A DNA stretch of 64,000 bases from Serratia fonticola (GTDB lineage: Bacteria; Pseudomonadota; Gammaproteobacteria; Enterobacterales; Enterobacteriaceae), in assembly GCF_001006005.1 (NCBI RefSeq), contig NZ_CP011254.1:868001-932000 (forward strand). The letters are read 5' to 3'. Below, piece by piece: positions 6,967 through 15,540 of this stretch; the stretch's first letter is position 1, and each line of letters starts with the position of its first letter. The notes under the pieces are model-generated. The model was not told the DNA's origin. It worked only from the letters and a program-made list of their open reading frames with translations, and did not search any database. Both the position numbers and the translations under genes were made by a program.

Positions 6967-9537
6967 TTATTTGTTGATCGGTGATACCGACGCTGACGAT
7001 TTATCGTCTCCCTCGGCCCGGCCGTTTACCGGGTGGCATGGCAGCAACAACGTGTTCATCAACATGTCCGCCGGCAACGGCGTCGGCATCTGCACCTCGC
7101 ACTGCGCTGCTCCGTTCCAGTTCACCGTCATGGCTTCACCAGCGTTGATGCCGCTCAGGTAAACGCTGCCGCCATCGTTGACCAGACCTGTCTCCTGTTT
7201 GCGCGCGTTCAGCACCGTCGCACCAAACGGCGGCTCGCTGCCGTCGGCCAGTTTGATAACCGCCATCGCCTTCTCGCCAGCAATGACCTCAAACGTACGG
7301 TAACCTATCGCCCCTTCGGTCAGTGTCGCCTGCACCACTGATGTCGTGGCCTCGGCGTTGTCACCCAGTTGGTTCAAATCGATGCTTGCCCGGTTGCGGT
7401 AATAACTGTTTACGTCACCGATCACCGCCTTACCCCATGCATTGGTCTTACTGACCCGTCCATAGCCGCGTACCGGCACGCCAGCTACCCCCTCGGTGTC
7501 AATCAGCATCCGCGTACCGCCCGCCACCCCGATGCGGTGCAACGCGCCGCCTTCAGTAGTCAACGTTATTCCACCCTGGCTACTCAATCCCACCGCACTG
7601 TAACGTCCGTCCTGATAGCTGGCGTTGGCGCTGATCCGGGCTGCGTCCCCTTCCCTGTTGTAATACCCGCTGGCGCTGCTACCACTGCGGGAGGCACCGG
7701 CGCTCAGTGAATAGTTACTGCGATCGTCAATTCGGTCGTAGTAGCTCATCCCTTGCGTGGTGTCGCTGCGGTTTACCGTAGCGTTGTAACTTATCGAGCC
7801 GTTGTCACCCCACGGCATCGACAGCGACAGATACCCCCCGTCGTCATTGGTGCCGTTATAGGTGTTACGGTACGCCGATAGCGACACGCTCAGGTTACGG
7901 AGCCGACCGAGGTCAAAATAGCGCGACAACGTCAGGCTGTACCTGTCGTTGGCTGGCCGATCCCAGTAGGTTTGGTGGCTGTAGTTGATGTAGCTGCTCA
8001 GGCCCCAATCGCGGAACTGCTTATTAAAAGTGATGGTATACATCTCCTTGCCGTTCCCGGTACGGGTACCGTAGTTCCTTGCGTCCAGATACTCACTCAT
8101 ACTCATGAAGTTCTGCTCCGAGAAGCGATAACCGGCAAAGGTCACCTGGCTGTCGTACTCGTCGAAGCTCTTTGAATAGCTCAACCGGTACGACCCGCCA
8201 CTGAGCGTGCTCGCTTCCTGTGGCAGGCGCGCGCGCGATTGAGTCGCGTCGAACGACAGGGCACCGAACACCATAAGGTCACGACCAAGCCCCATCGAGA
8301 GTGCGTTGTAATCGCCGCCTGCTAGTACACCGCCATACAGTGACCAACCGTTGCTCACCCCCCAAGAGAACTCACCGGTGCCAAACAGTGGCCCCTGTGA
8401 ATGATGTTGCGAGTCCGACGGCCTGCCCGCCGCCAGCTTGAAACGTACCAAACCCGGCCGGGTCAGATACGGAATGCTGGCGGTGTTCACGGTGAACTCC
8501 TGCACGGAACCATCTTGCTCTTCTACCCTCACGTTCAATTCACCCGACACCGCATCGTTGAGGTCCTGAATACGAAACGGCCCCGCCGCCACCGAACTCT
8601 CATAGAGCACCCGCCCCTGTTGACGGATAATCACTTTGGCGTTGGTCTTCGCCACTCCCGTGACTTCCGGGGCGTAGCCGCGCAGGTTCGGCGGCAGCAT
8701 GTTGTCGTCCGATACCAGGCTCATCCCGGTAAAACTGAAGCTGTCGAACATGCCGGAATCCAGTGAGCTCTCCCCCAGCGTCAACTTAGACTGCAGCGTT
8801 GGTACGGCACGGTAGGCGTAATAGCGGCTCCATTCCAGCCGGTTCTCGCTGTAACCTCCAGACCCGGTTTGGTGATTGGAGTTGCCCTGCCAGTCTGCCC
8901 GCAGGCGCCATGATCCCAGGTTAGCGCCGGCCGTACCGTTGCCGCTGACGTTGTACGAGTTAGTGCCCTCGTGCTGCTGATGCTGTGAGCGGGCGTTGAC
9001 GTTGTAATCTAACAACAGCCCCGGGATCCCCTCTTCCCAGCGCGACGGCGGATCCCAGTTCTCGTCGGTGTACTCCAGAAAGGCCTGGGGAATATTCAGG
9101 TACAGCGACGACGTCGACAGATCCCCCCGCGCCTCCATGCCTTGCACAGTGCTCTCATCCAGGCACTCACCATGGTGCCACCAAGTCAGATCCTTGAGTA
9201 CGCTGTCCTTGAACCCCAACTCGGTAGCGAGTGCAGGACTGATGCAGGCACGGCTGCCATTCGGGTCATTCTCCGGCGCATAAAACGGCACCTGCCGCTC
9301 CGGCAAATCGTTCTTGTTGACGTGCACCACCATGTCGTAGATCCCAGGCATGATGTAGCCGCCCCGGGAAAACTGACTCAGATCGATATTCTTGCGATCG
9401 TTAATATCCAACACATCGGTGTTGAATTCGATATCACCGGCGGCGTGGACCACCGTCATCAGGCTTCCCAAAGCCAAAGACACACAAAACGTCAGCACGT
9501 GAAGACGGGCTATTTTCCCAGCCGGGGAGAATTCCAT
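6967..9537 (-). CDS. Outer-membrane fimbrial usher, PapC/MrpC-like (operon 1)
   Basis: The 856-residue protein has the expected usher length. After a leader (hydrophobic FCVSLALGSLMTVVHA) comes the N-terminal domain (IEFNTDVLDINDRKNIDLS), then the barrel with the usher signature around LPPNLRGYAPEVTGVAKTNA and the plug-domain text GPFRIQDLNDAVSGELNV, and C-terminal domains rich in the GYGRVSKTNAWGKAV pattern. It forms the secretion pore for chaperone-subunit complexes. The operon 2 usher (46071-48647, 858 residues) is collinear with it throughout. No stop or frameshift is seen. The ribosome site (AAGGA) is unusually close to the ATG. Confidence 0.95.
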   Translation of the reverse strand: MEFSPAGKIARLHVLTFCVSLALGSLMTVVHAAGDIEFNTDVLDINDRKNIDLSQFSRGGYIMPGIYDMVVHVNKNDLPERQVPFYAPENDPNGSRACISPALATELGFKDSVLKDLTWWHHGECLDESTVQGMEARGDLSTSSLYLNIPQAFLEYTDENWDPPSRWEEGIPGLLLDYNVNARSQHQQHEGTNSYNVSGNGTAGANLGSWRLRADWQGNSNHQTGSGGYSENRLEWSRYYAYRAVPTLQSKLTLGESSLDSGMFDSFSFTGMSLVSDDNMLPPNLRGYAPEVTGVAKTNAKVIIRQQGRVLYESSVAAGPFRIQDLNDAVSGELNVRVEEQDGSVQEFTVNTASIPYLTRPGLVRFKLAAGRPSDSQHHSQGPLFGTGEFSWGVSNGWSLYGGVLAGGDYNALSMGLGRDLMVFGALSFDATQSRARLPQEASTLSGGSYRLSYSKSFDEYDSQVTFAGYRFSEQNFMSMSEYLDARNYGTRTGNGKEMYTITFNKQFRDWGLSSYINYSHQTYWDRPANDRYSLTLSRYFDLGRLRNLSVSLSAYRNTYNGTNDDGGYLSLSMPWGDNGSISYNATVNRSDTTQGMSYYDRIDDRSNYSLSAGASRSGSSASGYYNREGDAARISANASYQDGRYSAVGLSSQGGITLTTEGGALHRIGVAGGTRMLIDTEGVAGVPVRGYGRVSKTNAWGKAVIGDVNSYYRNRASIDLNQLGDNAEATTSVVQATLTEGAIGYRTFEVIAGEKAMAVIKLADGSEPPFGATVLNARKQETGLVNDGGSVYLSGINAGEAMTVNWNGAAQCEVQMPTPLPADMLMNTLLLPCHPVNGRAEGDDKSSASVSPINK

Positions 9538-9594
9538 ATCCTTGCCCTGTTAATATGATTTTTATATTTCAACGGCGGTCTACCGTATCCAACA

Positions 9595-9960
9595 TCAGAA
9601 ATAATCCAGCTTGAACCGGATAGCGGAAAAATAATCTCCCGACTTGAGTGCGTGACGATTGGCAATCAGCCGCAGGGTGCAATTTAATTGCCACTCACCA
9701 GGAGTAATTGCCATGATCAGTAATGCCTTGCTTGGAAGTGCGATATTTCCCACGGTGTCGATAATCTGCAGCGCCACGCTGGCGACTGCAATGGTTCAGT
9801 CGCTAACGATAATGGCTCCTTGCATGTTGACCCGTCCCCAGTCGATGAGGGCATCCACCGTCTGGGCAGACACGAGAAATGAGGACAACAGGCAGGGAAA
9901 CACTAAAAATTTCGCATTTTTAATACTCTTCGAGATATGCCCTTCATTGCACCGGCGCCT
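9595..9960 (-). pseudogene. MrpB-like pilin pseudogene (in-frame stop and internal deletion)
   Basis: The frame reads a leader-like segment (LVFPCLLSSFLVSAQT), then DWGRVNMQGAIIVSD, a TGA at 9796-9798 where the pilin cysteine is expected, then TIAVAS joined to VALQIIDTVGNIALPSK and the final strand FSAIRFKLDYF. The end aligns with operon 2's MrpB-like protein from its ARGVALVLTDALGNEAVPGK segment onward. About 55 residues between the first cysteine and that point are missing. So the gene has both lost its middle and gained a stop. In Proteus, MrpB is the PapH-like subunit thought to end and anchor the fibre; loss here could affect fibre length. The original start codon is not clear. Confidence 0.8.
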
Positions 9961-9990
9961 GAAAAATGCATGCGGGGAACCCGCATGCAT
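9961..9990 (-). terminator. Intrinsic terminator after the major pilin gene (operon 1)
   Basis: An 11-base perfect inverted repeat (9966-9976 with 9980-9990, loop of three) is followed on the minus strand by a run of five T. It lies 33 bases beyond the major pilin stop codon. It should stop most transcripts after the pilin and so give much more major subunit than usher and minor subunits. An equivalent element sits in operon 2 at 49333-49360. Confidence 0.8.
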
Positions 9991-10023
9991 GTGCACAAAT
10001 ATCGGAGAAATTAAAAAATGGGC

Positions 10024-10560
10024 TTAGTTATAAGCGAGGGTAAAATCAGCTGAGGCCTGGAAACTACCTTCAGTAATCGTAGCAGCAGTGCCGTCACCTT
10101 GTACATAAGCTGCGAATTTCAGGCTATTTGACCCGTTCTGCAATACCTGTTCTTTGGTTGCCGTACCCAATTTAATCAATTCGCCATTACCCTGGGCGAT
10201 AGCCACGCTGGCGCCTTTTGCAGTCCCAGAGATAGCCAACAGACCCTGTTGCGCGGTAGATTCTGCGCCAGAGAAGGTGATCACTACTTTGTTTTTGGCC
10301 TCAGGAGTAGTACCTAAATCGCAGCTCTCCAGATCGATAGAGAAATGATGCGGTTCTGTTTTGCCACCATCTTTCAGAGCAACATTTGAAATCTGGCCTA
10401 ACTCAACGGTCTGGTCGATGGACTTGGCTGAAATTGAGCATGGCGCATCAATAATAGAGCCGTTGAAGGTGACTTTACCATGACCCAGTTCACCGGCTTG
10501 CGCCACAGAGACAGAGCCCAAAGCAATAACGGCAGCCAGCAGCGTTTTCTTCATAAACAT
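10024..10560 (-). CDS. Major fimbrial subunit, MrpA-like (operon 1)
   Basis: The 179-residue pilin starts at MFMKKTLLAAVIALG (ATG at 10560, with AAGGAAA upstream; a second ATG lies six bases later). The leader ends in VAQA. The mature chain shows GKVTFNGSIIDAPCSI, the second cysteine in DLESCDLG, LLAISGTAKGASVAI, and the C-terminal strand SADFTLAYN. It is paralogous to 49373-49909 in operon 2. A much longer frame exists upstream but has no pilin character. The gene stands first in the operon and is followed by a terminator, as expected for the main shaft subunit. It appears intact. Confidence 0.92.
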   Translation of the reverse strand: MFMKKTLLAAVIALGSVSVAQAGELGHGKVTFNGSIIDAPCSISAKSIDQTVELGQISNVALKDGGKTEPHHFSIDLESCDLGTTPEAKNKVVITFSGAESTAQQGLLAISGTAKGASVAIAQGNGELIKLGTATKEQVLQNGSNSLKFAAYVQGDGTAATITEGSFQASADFTLAYN

Positions 10561-11335
10561 GTGATCTATTTCCTTGTTTTGAGTGTATTGAAAATACATT
10601 ACTACGCGATGAGACGTATCGTCGGTTAATAGCATACAAATGATTAACAAGACAATATTAAAAAGAAAAACCCACTTCAATCCTATTAGTGAGTATTCCA
10701 ACCTCTTCTTCGTCGCAATAATCATTACAAAAAAAACGCACGCAGAAAACCCCTGAAATATAGATTGATTAAAAAACGCAATAACCCTTCGCTGCTATTA
10801 TTTTTTTTAAACACCCAAAAGTACAATAAACCACAACATTAAAATAAAAAGGATAATTACTCTGAATTTATTGATTTTGCGATATTAAACTTCTAAAAAT
10901 CAGAAAAATCCGTATGATAACCAGAGGCATGAGAGGTTGCCTCTGTGCAAGCATTAAAGAATAAGACATACACAGGCAGCTAAAGGATGCACCAGACTAT
11001 TATGGGATACCCCTCTATTATTAAGGGCATTCTTATGAAGTACCGGTAGTTGTTGGCCAGAAAGTTGGAGCAATAGAGAAATGTCTCTTCATTCCTTTTT
11101 AATGCCAATCGCTCTGCGCGATAGGCAGCGAAACCTTTTGAATTTACTGTTCAAATTACCTCATCCGCCAAACGGGTCCCCCTTGGTATTTTCTTTATCC
11201 GTGGGGTGGCTAAACCCACGGAAAACAACTGTTCGGCATGGCATCAGTATTTATAAGGCCCGCTGTTTATTACTCGAACTGGTGGAATCTTCTATGTTCT
11301 TCGACTCCCCTTTCACACACCAATGGAAGTAAGCA
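10561..11335. promoter_or_regulatory. Divergent control region between operon 1 and the LuxR-type regulator
   Basis: The 775 bases are AT-rich and have no supported gene; an 83-codon plus-strand frame at 11081-11332 has no family signature and I do not call it. Features seen: an imperfect inverted repeat AGAGGCA...TGCCTCT near 10923-10945 and CCGTGGG...CCCACGG at 11199-11221. The stretch ATACACAGGCAG near 10970 also occurs upstream of the orphan adhesin near 1450. No recombinase gene of the MrpI type lies here, so phase inversion as in Proteus is not supported from this window. The region must hold the promoters of both flanking genes. Confidence 0.45.
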
Positions 11336-11941
11336 ATGATCCCTACTCTGACCATCATGATATCTGATACCAACCATTATTTTGCCAAAGGTCTGGAAGC
11401 GGTGTTGCGCCAATACTTCACCAACCAAGGACTGACGCCTCGGTTTTTTATCAACGATCATCGCGGCTATAGTGCCGACCTCATTTTTCAGAACGTCGAC
11501 ACACAACACGGCGTACAATTTTGTCAGTATCACCAAACACTTACAAAATCGAAAGTGATCGCCATACAAGACTCAGCCAACACCTATCACCGTATGCAAC
11601 CAGCATGCCTATACGTACAAGGTTTGATCCACCGAGATATTGATTGTGAGGAAATGCTGCTAGAAGTGGAGCGAGTGTGGGAGTTTGGCGCTCAGACATC
11701 CGATCGCCCCGACTGTCCGTGTTGTGGCAAAGCCCTAACTCTGCGGGAAAAGCAGGTTTTGTCGACCATTCAGCATGGTATGTGCCTCAGCCAGGTCGCA
11801 CGCTTTCTCTCCTTGAGCCCCAAAACCATCAGTGCACACAAACGTAATGCCATGGGTAAGCTGGGGCTTCAACGTAATTCTGAACTGTTCTATTGGCTGC
11901 GCAATGGCGGCCTAAATAACCAAGAAGAGACATTTTCATGA
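11336..11941 (+). CDS. LuxR-type transcriptional regulator, first copy
   Basis: The 201-residue protein has an N-terminal segment beginning IMISDTNHYFAKGLEAVL and a C-terminal LuxR/GerE helix-turn-helix (about residues 133-195: LTLREKQVL, ARFLSLSPKTISAHKRNAM). The N-terminal segment resembles a receiver fold start but lacks an obvious full phosphorylation site. A CPCCGK motif just before the DNA-binding domain is unusual. Two similar proteins occur in this window (51108-51887 and 60215-60814), sharing the D-x-NxYFxxGL opening and the HTH. The gene is divergent from operon 1, so regulation of the fimbriae is the natural inference. Ligand or phosphorylation input is unknown. Confidence 0.85.
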   Translation: MIPTLTIMISDTNHYFAKGLEAVLRQYFTNQGLTPRFFINDHRGYSADLIFQNVDTQHGVQFCQYHQTLTKSKVIAIQDSANTYHRMQPACLYVQGLIHRDIDCEEMLLEVERVWEFGAQTSDRPDCPCCGKALTLREKQVLSTIQHGMCLSQVARFLSLSPKTISAHKRNAMGKLGLQRNSELFYWLRNGGLNNQEETFS

Positions 11942-12513
11942 ACCAATGCGAATTGCCAGCCGATCCCCCTGCTGATGGAATGCACCTGTAGCATAATGAT
12001 GGCCGTTGCCTGCGGGCGTCGCTCCTGAACCGTGGCTGCGATGGGTCATTAACCACATCCGCTACTTGACGGTAAACCGAGTACATTAGTCGCTGCAGAG
12101 GTAGGCTGTACTCCCCTACATTATCGCCAATACGGCTCAGAAAAGCGCCCTATCGGTTACTCCGTTGAAGGTAACCCGTTACGTCTAACTGCTTAGGATA
12201 ATTTAGATTTTTTTAGCAATGTGCTCGCTATGGGATTTTTCTTACTATACTTCTCCGTTATCAGGAGAACATAAGTTCATTTCACCACTACCATTTTCAT
12301 TTTAAAAAACATCATCCTATAACCAAAATGAGAGAGCAAGGGGGCAACCACTAAACCGTCTTTCCTTCAACAATAACCGCACTACTATCATTGATAAAAC
12401 CTAATGAGTTGAATGTTTTAAAAACTCAAATACAATAATATTCCTATTCCTTTGAATGGAAGTTAAAGTGTTACCGATCCAAAAGACCAAAATCCTGCGA
12501 AAGTGAGAGCCCG
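11942..12513. other. Intergenic stretch without recognisable gene
   Basis: About 570 bases separate the LuxR-type gene from the MarT-like gene. I see no coherent reading frame or hairpin terminator of note. The part from 12200 onward is strongly AT-rich and probably contains the promoter of the MarT-like gene. Confidence 0.4.
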
Positions 12514-13299
12514 ATGATCTACGTAATCAATGAACATTTAAAGTATGACCCGCTATCGGCCACTCTCTATTCGCCAGAGCACCACTCAGATACCCTCACT
12601 TTAACTAGGGTTAATAACAGCATTTTACTTCAATTTGTTAATAACAATAACCAGTTGCTCACCAGACATCATCTGCTAAAGGAAGTGTGGGAAAACCAAG
12701 GGCTAGACTCCTCTAATAACAACTTGAATAACCACATTTCAATTTTAAGAAAATCACTGGCCAAATGCGGTTGTGACGACATTATTAAAACCATACCCAA
12801 AAAAGGATTGATGTTCACTGCAAACTCTGTCACCTCGCTCGCCCGAGCTGGGGAAACAAGTTCATCGCAGAATGAGTTAATATCAATAAAGCCAAAATCT
12901 TTAACGCCATCATCACCCCGAAATGATTCTCAACCCATTCCCTTTTTTACAATAACAGCATTTCTTGTTTTAATCTTAATCATTATCGGATTCCCAAATT
13001 TTTATGAACACATGAAGCTTTCCTCTTTTCGTGAAGAGGTCCTTAGTGTCGAACAATGTCGATTTTATGTGACCGATAACGATACAAAATCCTTGAGCAA
13101 AGAGTATATTAAAACCCGTCTTGAAGATTTTTTGAAAAAGAAAAAAATCAGTTGTCATCAATTAAAATCTAATGTCTATTTTTTCTATAGCGAGATTAAG
13201 GATGCCATGGGTCGCGACACTATTAATCAGATAATAACTTATTGCCCTTTCAATAGCTCGGCGCAATGTATTAACTATAAAGAGCACAGTTTTAAATGA
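12514..13299 (+). CDS. MarT/ToxR-like membrane-anchored winged-helix regulator
   Basis: The 261-residue protein has an OmpR/ToxR-type winged helix at about residues 1-105 (LLKEVWENQGLDSSNNNLNN then ISILRKSLAKCG and IIKTIPKKGL), a serine/proline-rich linker, one transmembrane segment at about 143-161, and a periplasmic domain of about 95 residues with four cysteines. The cysteine and aromatic pattern (VEQCRFY, KISCHQL, ITYCPF, QCINYK) is shared with the protein at 61584-62399. It overlaps the next gene (ATGA), which encodes a FidL-like partner, the same pairing as MarT-FidL in Salmonella SPI-3. It should sense a periplasmic condition and act on DNA from the membrane. Target genes are probably the adjacent fimbriae (inference). 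Confidence 0.85.
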   Translation: MIYVINEHLKYDPLSATLYSPEHHSDTLTLTRVNNSILLQFVNNNNQLLTRHHLLKEVWENQGLDSSNNNLNNHISILRKSLAKCGCDDIIKTIPKKGLMFTANSVTSLARAGETSSSQNELISIKPKSLTPSSPRNDSQPIPFFTITAFLVLILIIIGFPNFYEHMKLSSFREEVLSVEQCRFYVTDNDTKSLSKEYIKTRLEDFLKKKKISCHQLKSNVYFFYSEIKDAMGRDTINQIITYCPFNSSAQCINYKEHSFK

Positions 13300-13766
13300 A
13301 AAAACGTACCTATCTCGTTATCATGGCAACAGCCCTGGTGATTGCCTTGATATCATCAGTAATTAGACTCTATAGTTATGAAACAATCCCCATGAGTTTT
13401 AATTGCAGGGCACAGGTGTATGTTTGGGATGAAGCCGATTTCTTGCCATGCACGAGAAGAAGCTCCTCTAATTTTTTCTTTGCAATGAAGGAAGATGGCA
13501 CAGGATACATTATTATATCCGGATCCTCAACCTGCGAAGATGAAAAACAACTTGTTACTCAAAGTGAAACCATCAACTTTACCTATACTGAAGAAGGTGA
13601 TTTTTACTCACTCACCCTTGGCCCTAGAGATGTAAGTGAGTCCCGAATTGCCAAAGTACTCACCGACGAGGTGATAAAAATAAAAATCTCCAAGACCAAC
13701 AGTAACGATTATATTATCACCACGCCGCTAAGGCCCATCCTGATGTGCACAACAGAAAATAATTAA
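13296..13766 (+). CDS. FidL-like membrane protein, partner of the MarT-like regulator
   Basis: The 156-residue protein has an N-terminal transmembrane anchor (YLVIMATALVIALISSVI) and a periplasmic domain starting SFNCRAQV and ending RPILMCTTENN. The length, the anchor, the early cysteine and the cysteine near the C-terminus match the protein at 62404-62880 and the FidL family known beside marT. Its start overlaps the stop of the regulator gene by 4 bases, so the two are co-translated. By analogy with ToxS it may stabilise or modulate the periplasmic domain of its partner; that role is inference. A GC-rich hairpin follows 13 bases after the stop. Confidence 0.75.
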   Translation: MKKRTYLVIMATALVIALISSVIRLYSYETIPMSFNCRAQVYVWDEADFLPCTRRSSSNFFFAMKEDGTGYIIISGSSTCEDEKQLVTQSETINFTYTEEGDFYSLTLGPRDVSESRIAKVLTDEVIKIKISKTNSNDYIITTPLRPILMCTTENN

Positions 13767-13778
13767 ACCAAGCCTCTT

Positions 13779-13801
13779 CCCCCCCTCCAATAGAGGGGGG
13801 G
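13779..13801 (+). terminator. Hairpin after the MarT/FidL-like pair
   Basis: A 9-base perfect stem of C-rich and G-rich arms (13779-13787 with 13793-13801) with a 5-base loop lies just downstream of the FidL-like gene. The following bases (TCTATTACT) are only mildly T-rich, so termination is likely but not certain. Confidence 0.55.
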
Positions 13802-13870
13802 TCTATTACTGAATGCAGATATTAATCCTTCCCCCCATAACGCCTCCTACCCACGCCCTACCAAATCAGA

Positions 13871-14050
13871 ATAAAAACCTATCAAACAACGAAATTTTAG
13901 AATAAAAAAATATAAAACCCGTATTTATTCTTATAGATAGCTAACTGCACCAAGCAAGAATTATCCTAATTATCGTTGAGTGGTGGTTGGGTAGCGGCTT
14001 CCTTTTTATATTCAACAAACCATCTCATACGCCGGGAATTGCATATAGGT
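13871..14050 (+). repeat. Control region resembling the one upstream of the orphan adhesin
   Basis: This AT-rich stretch lies ahead of the winged-helix gene at 14080 and matches 1300-1480 in order of blocks: TTAGAATAAAAA, then CCCGTATTT, then a GTGGTGGTTGG-like block, then CATCTCATAC followed by AATTGCAT. The similarity is visible by eye at perhaps 60-65 percent and suggests the same regulator binds both places, or that one is a duplicated promoter. Confidence 0.5.
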
Positions 14051-14079
14051 AAATTTTAAAATATAAGATTAAGAGTTCC

Positions 14080-14484
14080 ATGAACACTTTAATTAAAAAT
14101 TATAGCAAGTTCGAAAATGACAATATAATGTTGAATGATGATCTTTTTTGTTTAAAATCGACAAACAAAAAGATTAGGTTGACAACCAAGCAAAGAAACT
14201 TGCTTTTATGTTTAATTGGCAATGTCAATTATAAAAATGACATAATGAGATACTTGTGGGGGGATAATAATTCGACCCATGAAAACAAATACAACCAACT
14301 GGTCTTTAAACTACGAGAGACCCTTCAGGCAGTAGGTTGTCCAAACGATGCAATAATCACCATGTATCGATATGGCCTCTGTCTAAATAACAACTTACTC
14401 AAAGCTGACGTGGAAGCAGAACGACAGAAAATGATGTTTCTATTTAATGCTCCAACACGAAAAGCCATGATAACACTGGCGTAG
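14080..14484 (+). CDS. Soluble winged-helix protein related to the MarT/ToxR DNA-binding domain
   Basis: The 134-residue protein corresponds only to the DNA-binding part of the MarT-like regulators. After a strand-rich start come LTTKQRNLLLCLIGNVNYKN, then DIMRYLWGDN, NKYNQLVFKLRETLQAVG and IITMYRYGLCL, which follow the OmpR-type winged-helix order. There is no transmembrane segment or periplasmic domain, and the chain stops about 25 residues after the wing. It could be a cytoplasmic regulator in its own right or a shortened paralogue of the regulator at 12514. The coding sequence is AT-rich like its neighbours. Function is inferred only from fold. Confidence 0.65.
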   Translation: MNTLIKNYSKFENDNIMLNDDLFCLKSTNKKIRLTTKQRNLLLCLIGNVNYKNDIMRYLWGDNNSTHENKYNQLVFKLRETLQAVGCPNDAIITMYRYGLCLNNNLLKADVEAERQKMMFLFNAPTRKAMITLA

Positions 14485-14772
14485 CTACTTTACTCAACCA
14501 TATTGAAGTGGCGAGTGGCAGGGTTGATTTTTAGATTTAGTAATTTTTATTTAATGTGAAAACGACATCGTTAATGACTAACGAGACTACACTATTCCCT
14601 TGGCATTAGGAATGCTTACAAAGATGGTTGGCGTAACCTTGCCAAGGGCATCCCTTCATCTATGCTTTTACTATTCAACACCGTATAATGAGTGTCATGA
14701 TACACTCACAGTGAAATAGTATTAAAAGTATGATTGAATGGTATTTCATGTTAAGCGTGGAGGTTATAAGTT

Positions 14773-15240
14773 GTGAAAATCCGCCCCTTTAAAAAATCCG
14801 ATGCCACCGCACTTGCCACAATTTTTCATACGTCAGTGCATAAAGCTGCTATCAAAGACTATAGCCATGAACAAGTTATGGTTTGGAGCCCAGCAAAACC
14901 AGCGCCAGAGACGTATTTACAAAAGGCTCAAGATCGCATCATTTTTGTTGCCGAAGATGATTCAGGCCAGATAATCGGATACGGTGACCTGGAATTAAAC
15001 GGACACATCGATCATCTCTACACCCATCCAGACTGGGTGGGTACCGGAGTGGGCACTGCCGTTTACCAAGCTTTAGAGGCTGCGGCCCGAAAAAAGGGGA
15101 TGGTGCTATTGTTTGTCGAAGCAAGCGAATCGGCGCGTTATCTATTTGAACGTCAAGGTTTTCACATTGATAACCGTAACGACTTCAGTATAAACAATGT
15201 CCCTATTCACAATTATCGCATGTCAAAGCAGCTCGCCTAG
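14773..15240 (+). CDS. GNAT-family N-acetyltransferase
   Basis: The 155-residue protein starts at a GTG with GGAGG nine bases upstream. It has the GNAT order: MKIRPFKKSDATALATIF at the start, a central strand FVAEDDSGQIIGYGDLELNG, then the acetyl-CoA loop region HPDWVGTGVGTAVYQALEAAA and a final FVEASESARYLFERQGFH segment typical of the family. It transfers an acetyl group from acetyl-CoA to an unknown amine acceptor. It is flanked by unrelated genes and appears to be transcribed alone. Confidence 0.9.
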   Translation: MKIRPFKKSDATALATIFHTSVHKAAIKDYSHEQVMVWSPAKPAPETYLQKAQDRIIFVAEDDSGQIIGYGDLELNGHIDHLYTHPDWVGTGVGTAVYQALEAAARKKGMVLLFVEASESARYLFERQGFHIDNRNDFSINNVPIHNYRMSKQLA

Positions 15241-15540
15241 AATTGAGTAGGGGAAAGATTAACGATTTTTAGTTCCACACCCACAACCTAAACGATTCTA
15301 ACCGCATTTTACGCTCCCAATCCCAACCCACTTATCAACTTCCTATGGACCCACCCAGTCTTTTTTTGCACGGGCCAACATGATGGAACGGCCCCCCTGA
15401 TATTCAGGCCATCCGTTCCTGCATCGCCGCTATTGCTTGACAGTGCTGATGGGAACATCCTAGAAAATCGTTGTCCACAAACAGCCACTCGAAGCCAAGG
15501 CCTACCCAGAAGCTTATATTTCCTTTAGCTCACCGCCCAA

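Noticed and set aside
11081..11332. An 83-codon frame upstream of the first LuxR-type gene.
   Set aside because: There is no family signature, and composition is typical of non-coding sequence. It contains a hairpin (11199-11221).
10561..11335. An invertible promoter element as in the Proteus mrp operon.
   Set aside because: No tyrosine recombinase gene is nearby and I found no pair of long terminal inverted repeats flanking a promoter.
14597..14648. Inverted repeat CCCTTGGCA...TGCCAAGGG before the GNAT gene.
   Set aside because: Arms are only 9 bases and 34 bases apart, with no T-run. It could be an operator or nothing, so I do not call it.
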